The position numbers and the translations under genes were made by a program. This document shows, piece after piece, positions 5,248 to 7,370 of a DNA stretch of 7,370 nt. The stretch's first letter is position 1; each line of letters begins with the position of its first letter. The DNA is from Methanosaeta sp. UBA80 (GTDB lineage Archaea; Halobacteriota; Methanosarcinia; Methanotrichales; Methanotrichaceae): NCBI GenBank assembly GCA_002505805.1, contig DAWB01000141.1:1-7370 (forward strand), written 5' to 3'. The notes beneath the pieces were generated by a model that did not search any database, was not told the origin of the DNA, and worked only from the letters and a program-made list of their open reading frames with translations.

Positions 5248-5949
5248 ATGGATGAGATATACCTGGATGATAGCTATCTCTGGAGCTTCAGTGCCATGGT
5301 GATGCAGGCACTTGAAAATAAGGCCATTTTAAACAAGACCGCATTTTATCCCCAGTCGGGAGGCCAGCCATCTGATACCGGCATTCTGGAGCACGACAGC
5401 GAGATCTTCCAAGTGGTAAGTGCAGAGAAGGCAGAGGGAGGAATTGTCCACACCCTGGACCGGCCCGGATTAAACCCGGGTGATATGGTCTCAGGAAAGA
5501 TAGACGGCGATCGTCGCTACCGGTTTATGCGCAGCCATACCGCCTGCCATATCTTGAGTGCGGTAATCTTCCAGGAGACGGGAGCCAAGATCACCGGAAA
5601 TCAGATTGAGCATTCCCGGTCAAGGGTGGACTTTTCCCTGGAGAGCTTTGACAAGTCCAGAATGATAGAATATGTGGAGAAGGCCAACCAGATCGTATCC
5701 GATCGTCGGCCGGTGAGCACCAGGATCATATCCCGAGAGGAGGCGCTGGCTTTGCCCGATCTGCACCGCCTGGCCATGGCTGTGCCGGACCGGGATACAA
5801 TCCGGGTGGTGGAGATTGAGGGCATCGACCGGCAGGCTTGCGGCGGCACCCATGTCAAGAACACCGCAGAGGTGGGCAGGATTAAGATGATCAAGGCGGA
5901 GAACAAGGGAAAGGCCAATAGAAGGATCTACTTCTCACTGGAGGACTAG
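5248..5949 (+). CDS. alaX: Alanyl-tRNA editing protein AlaX (AlaX-M type)
   Basis: A 233-residue free-standing homolog of the alanyl-tRNA synthetase editing domain. It hydrolyses Ser-tRNA(Ala), and perhaps Gly-tRNA(Ala), to prevent serine or glycine being inserted at alanine codons. The zinc-binding residues are all present: HxxxH (H97, H101, in RSHTACH) and CxxxH (C198, H202, in CGGTH). The N-terminal glycine-rich motif FYPQSGGQPSDTG (33-45) is typical of the domain. The length matches the AlaX-M class, which has the small N-terminal domain but lacks the C-Ala domain of AlaX-L. The ATG at 5248 is the first start after an in-frame TAG at 5227 and has no Shine-Dalgarno, suggesting a leaderless or near-leaderless transcript. 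It is one base away from the methanogenesis marker 8 gene and divergent from a winged-helix regulator. Confidence 0.93.
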   Translation: MDEIYLDDSYLWSFSAMVMQALENKAILNKTAFYPQSGGQPSDTGILEHDSEIFQVVSAEKAEGGIVHTLDRPGLNPGDMVSGKIDGDRRYRFMRSHTACHILSAVIFQETGAKITGNQIEHSRSRVDFSLESFDKSRMIEYVEKANQIVSDRRPVSTRIISREEALALPDLHRLAMAVPDRDTIRVVEIEGIDRQACGGTHVKNTAEVGRIKMIKAENKGKANRRIYFSLED

Positions 5950-5950
5950 G

Positions 5951-6796
5951 ATGAATATAATGGAGCTGCTGGGCAGATCAAGGATCAAGGTGGAAGGGGA
6001 AATGGTTGCCGAGGCAGGCCAGCCCATGATCAATTGGTGCCCCCTCTTCGACAAGGTCCGGGGAATAAAAGAGGTCACAGCCGAATCGGCTGCCGCCAAC
6101 ATGGAGTTCAGGATAAAAAATCACGGCATGTTCTCTCCCCGCCGCAGGCTAAAGATGGACACCTTTGTCGGATTCGGGGCCTCCGAGTCCATGATGACCG
6201 GCCTGCAATCTGAAATTATTGACGCCGCAGTCACCGTTTGCGACGGAGCGGGGACGGTGATAACCGCCAATCCCGACCTGGTGCAGGGAATGGGCGGATA
6301 CATCTCCGGCCTGGTAGAGTCCGATCCCATACCGGAGGTTATAGAAGGCATCCGCCAGATGGAGGGGCATATACTCTCTCCCAAGGACGCCAGAATCGAC
6401 CAATTGGAGGGGGCAGCCTATGCCGCCGCAGCCGGATACAAGAGATTTGCTGTAACCGTTGCCGACGCAACAGATGCGGAAAAGCTGCGTGAGCTGGAGA
6501 AGGCCTCAGGGGTGCGGATTATGATCATTGGGGTGCACCTCACAGGCATCGCCTCTGAGGAGGCATCCAGGCTTCTGGCGGCAGCGGACATCGTCACCGC
6601 CTGTGCCTCCAAACACATTCGGGAGCAGGTCCGGCCTCTGGTGCAGGTGGGGACGGCTGTTCCATTATTCGGCCTGACCGGCTGGGGCAAGGAGCTATTG
6701 GTGGAGAGGGCCAAACAGGTGGAGCAGCCGCTTCTCATCAACACCATGCCCTTGCCGGTGCTGCCGGAGAGAAAGCAGCCCAGGCCCCTGGTTTAG
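5951..6796 (+). CDS. Methanogenesis marker protein 8 (DUF2099 family)
   Basis: A 281-residue protein recognised as methanogenesis marker protein 8, a family found almost only in methanogens and whose biochemical role is unknown. Characteristic segments are MELLGRSRI (4-12), INWCPLFDKVRGI (27-39), NMEFRIKNHGMFSPRR (50-65), FVGFGASE (72-79), VCDGAGTVIT (96-105) and NPDLVQGMGGYISGLVES (107-124). No signal peptide or membrane span is seen, so it should be cytoplasmic. The start is firm: GGAGG at 5940-5944 lies 6 nt before ATG 5951, inside the end of alaX, with one base between the alaX stop and this start. The two are therefore almost surely co-transcribed. A Cys at about 30 and another at about 97 are candidates for metal or cofactor contact, but this is not established. 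Confidence 0.88.
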   Translation: MNIMELLGRSRIKVEGEMVAEAGQPMINWCPLFDKVRGIKEVTAESAAANMEFRIKNHGMFSPRRRLKMDTFVGFGASESMMTGLQSEIIDAAVTVCDGAGTVITANPDLVQGMGGYISGLVESDPIPEVIEGIRQMEGHILSPKDARIDQLEGAAYAAAAGYKRFAVTVADATDAEKLRELEKASGVRIMIIGVHLTGIASEEASRLLAAADIVTACASKHIREQVRPLVQVGTAVPLFGLTGWGKELLVERAKQVEQPLLINTMPLPVLPERKQPRPLV

Positions 6797-6826
6797 CTTT
6801 ATTGTTCTGTCCAAACAAGATGAAAA

Positions 6827-6840
6827 GATCTGTAGAGATC
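6827..6840 (+). repeat. Small inverted repeat in the leader of the PP-loop gene
   Basis: GATCT-GTAG-AGATC has 5-bp arms and a 4-nt loop, ending 8 nt before the Shine-Dalgarno of the next gene. It is short enough to be chance. It could be a weak hairpin or a binding site. A TATA-like CTTTATTG at 6797-6804, if used, would start transcription right at this repeat. Confidence 0.2.
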
Positions 6841-6848
6841 GGTGAATT

Positions 6849-6854
6849 AGGTGA
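6849..6854 (+). promoter_or_regulatory. Shine-Dalgarno that fixes the start of the PP-loop gene
   Basis: AGGTGA, complementary to the archaeal 16S rRNA tail, lies 8 nt before ATG 6863. It favours this ATG over the in-frame GTG at 6851, although another GGTGA at 6841-6845 could serve that GTG. An in-frame TAG at 6848 rules out a longer protein. Confidence 0.6.
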
Positions 6855-6862
6855 GACATTCC

Positions 6863-7370
6863 ATGCAGCTGGGAAGAACGGAAAAAGGAAAGGCAGTGGT
6901 CTCCTGGACGGGTGGAAAAGATGGATGCTATTCCTGCTATAAAGCTGTGGCTGAAGGATATCAGGTTACCTATCTCCTGCATTTCAGGAATGAAAAGAAA
7001 GTAGGATCTCATGAGATCAATCCGCAGATTATTCAAGCGCAATCCAAAGCCCTTGGAATTCCTCTTATTCAGCGGGGCTTCTCTTCCTATGAGCAAGAAT
7101 TTAAAAGGGCTATTTCGGATCTTCGAGCACAGGGAGAGAGTATAGATGGCGCCATATTTGGACACATTGAAACCCATAAAATGCTGGTGGAAAGGATCTG
7201 CCGGGACATGAATTTAGATCAGATATTGCCCCTCTGGAAACAGGATCCGGCTAAGATTTTAAGGGAAATTATAAATTCCGGATTTGAGGTGCTTGTGGTC
7301 AGCGTCAAAGATGGATTGCTGGGGAGAGAATGGCTGGGCCGAAGAATCGATGAGAGTTTCATAAGCGATT
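6863..7370 (+). CDS. PP-loop ATPase of the diphthine-ammonia ligase (Dph6/MJ0570-like) family, cut by right edge
   Basis: 169 codons are visible; the family is usually about 220-240 residues, so roughly the last quarter is missing. The N-terminal PP-loop is SWTGGKDG (14-21) followed by C22 and C25, which binds ATP for adenylation chemistry. A segment FGHIETHKMLVERIC then LPLWKQD, and near the end VVSVKDGLLGREWLGRRID, match the conserved blocks of COG2102/Dph6-like proteins. Dph6 carries out the last step of diphthamide synthesis on elongation factor 2, amidating diphthine with ammonia. Several archaeal paralogs of this family have no proven function. Two usual residues differ here: SGGKDS reads TGGKDG, and the later GD motif reads GH. 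A paralog is therefore possible and no symbol is given. It is 66 nt downstream of the marker 8 gene on the same strand and may share its transcript. Confidence 0.8.
   Translation, partial: MQLGRTEKGKAVVSWTGGKDGCYSCYKAVAEGYQVTYLLHFRNEKKVGSHEINPQIIQAQSKALGIPLIQRGFSSYEQEFKRAISDLRAQGESIDGAIFGHIETHKMLVERICRDMNLDQILPLWKQDPAKILREIINSGFEVLVVSVKDGLLGREWLGRRIDESFISD

Noticed and set aside
6695..7177. 160-codon minus-strand open frame crossing the marker 8 / PP-loop junction
   Set aside because: It spans the end of one real gene and half of another, with no family resemblance.
1..7370. CRISPR array, insertion sequence, tRNA or rRNA
   Set aside because: No spaced direct repeats, transposase motifs with terminal repeats, or tRNA-like T-arm sequences were noticed.

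Overview
The window looks like chromosome from a methanogenic euryarchaeon. The strongest marker is a recognisable methanogenesis marker protein 8 gene (5951-6796). An archaeal FtsZ, archaeal-type winged-helix regulators, an ATP-dependent DNA ligase fold, an AlaX editing protein and TATA/BRE promoters all agree. The style of FtsZ and of the secreted protein suggests Methanosarcinales, perhaps Methanothrix (Methanosaeta). That placement is inference from remembered homologs, not from a search.

Layout. (1) 1-352, minus strand: the N-terminal part of a secreted protein of unknown function that runs off the left edge. It has a clear TATA box, a leader of about 75 nt and a strong Shine-Dalgarno. 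(2) 503-4530, minus strand: four tightly packed genes read in the order ftsZ, small winged-helix regulator, divergent DNA ligase homolog, SPL-family radical SAM protein. The three downstream joints are 36 nt apart, directly abutting (TGAATG), and overlapping by 4 nt (ATGA). (3) 4531-4709: an AT-rich intergenic region holding the ftsZ promoter and, on the plus strand, a possible small RNA with two hairpins and a U-rich end. (4) 4710-5168, minus strand: a second winged-helix regulator. (5) 5169-5247: a short divergent promoter region with two inverted repeats. (6) 5248-6796, plus strand: an AlaX-type alanyl-tRNA editing protein and methanogenesis marker 8, separated by one base. (7) 6863-7370, plus strand: the start of a PP-loop protein of the diphthine-ammonia ligase (Dph6/MJ0570-like) family, cut by the right edge.

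How the genes may work together. The ftsZ cluster puts the cell-division tubulin in one transcription direction with a regulator, a ligase-like protein and a radical SAM enzyme whose family includes spore photoproduct lyase. The ligase homolog keeps the family fold signatures and the candidate nucleophilic lysine, but motifs I, III, IV, V and VI are all altered. It may therefore be a nick-binding or regulatory protein rather than an active ligase. A link between DNA integrity and cell division is a hypothesis suggested by this arrangement. The plus-strand genes concern translation quality (AlaX, Dph6-like) plus a methanogen-specific protein.

No CRISPR array, insertion sequence, tRNA or rRNA was seen.
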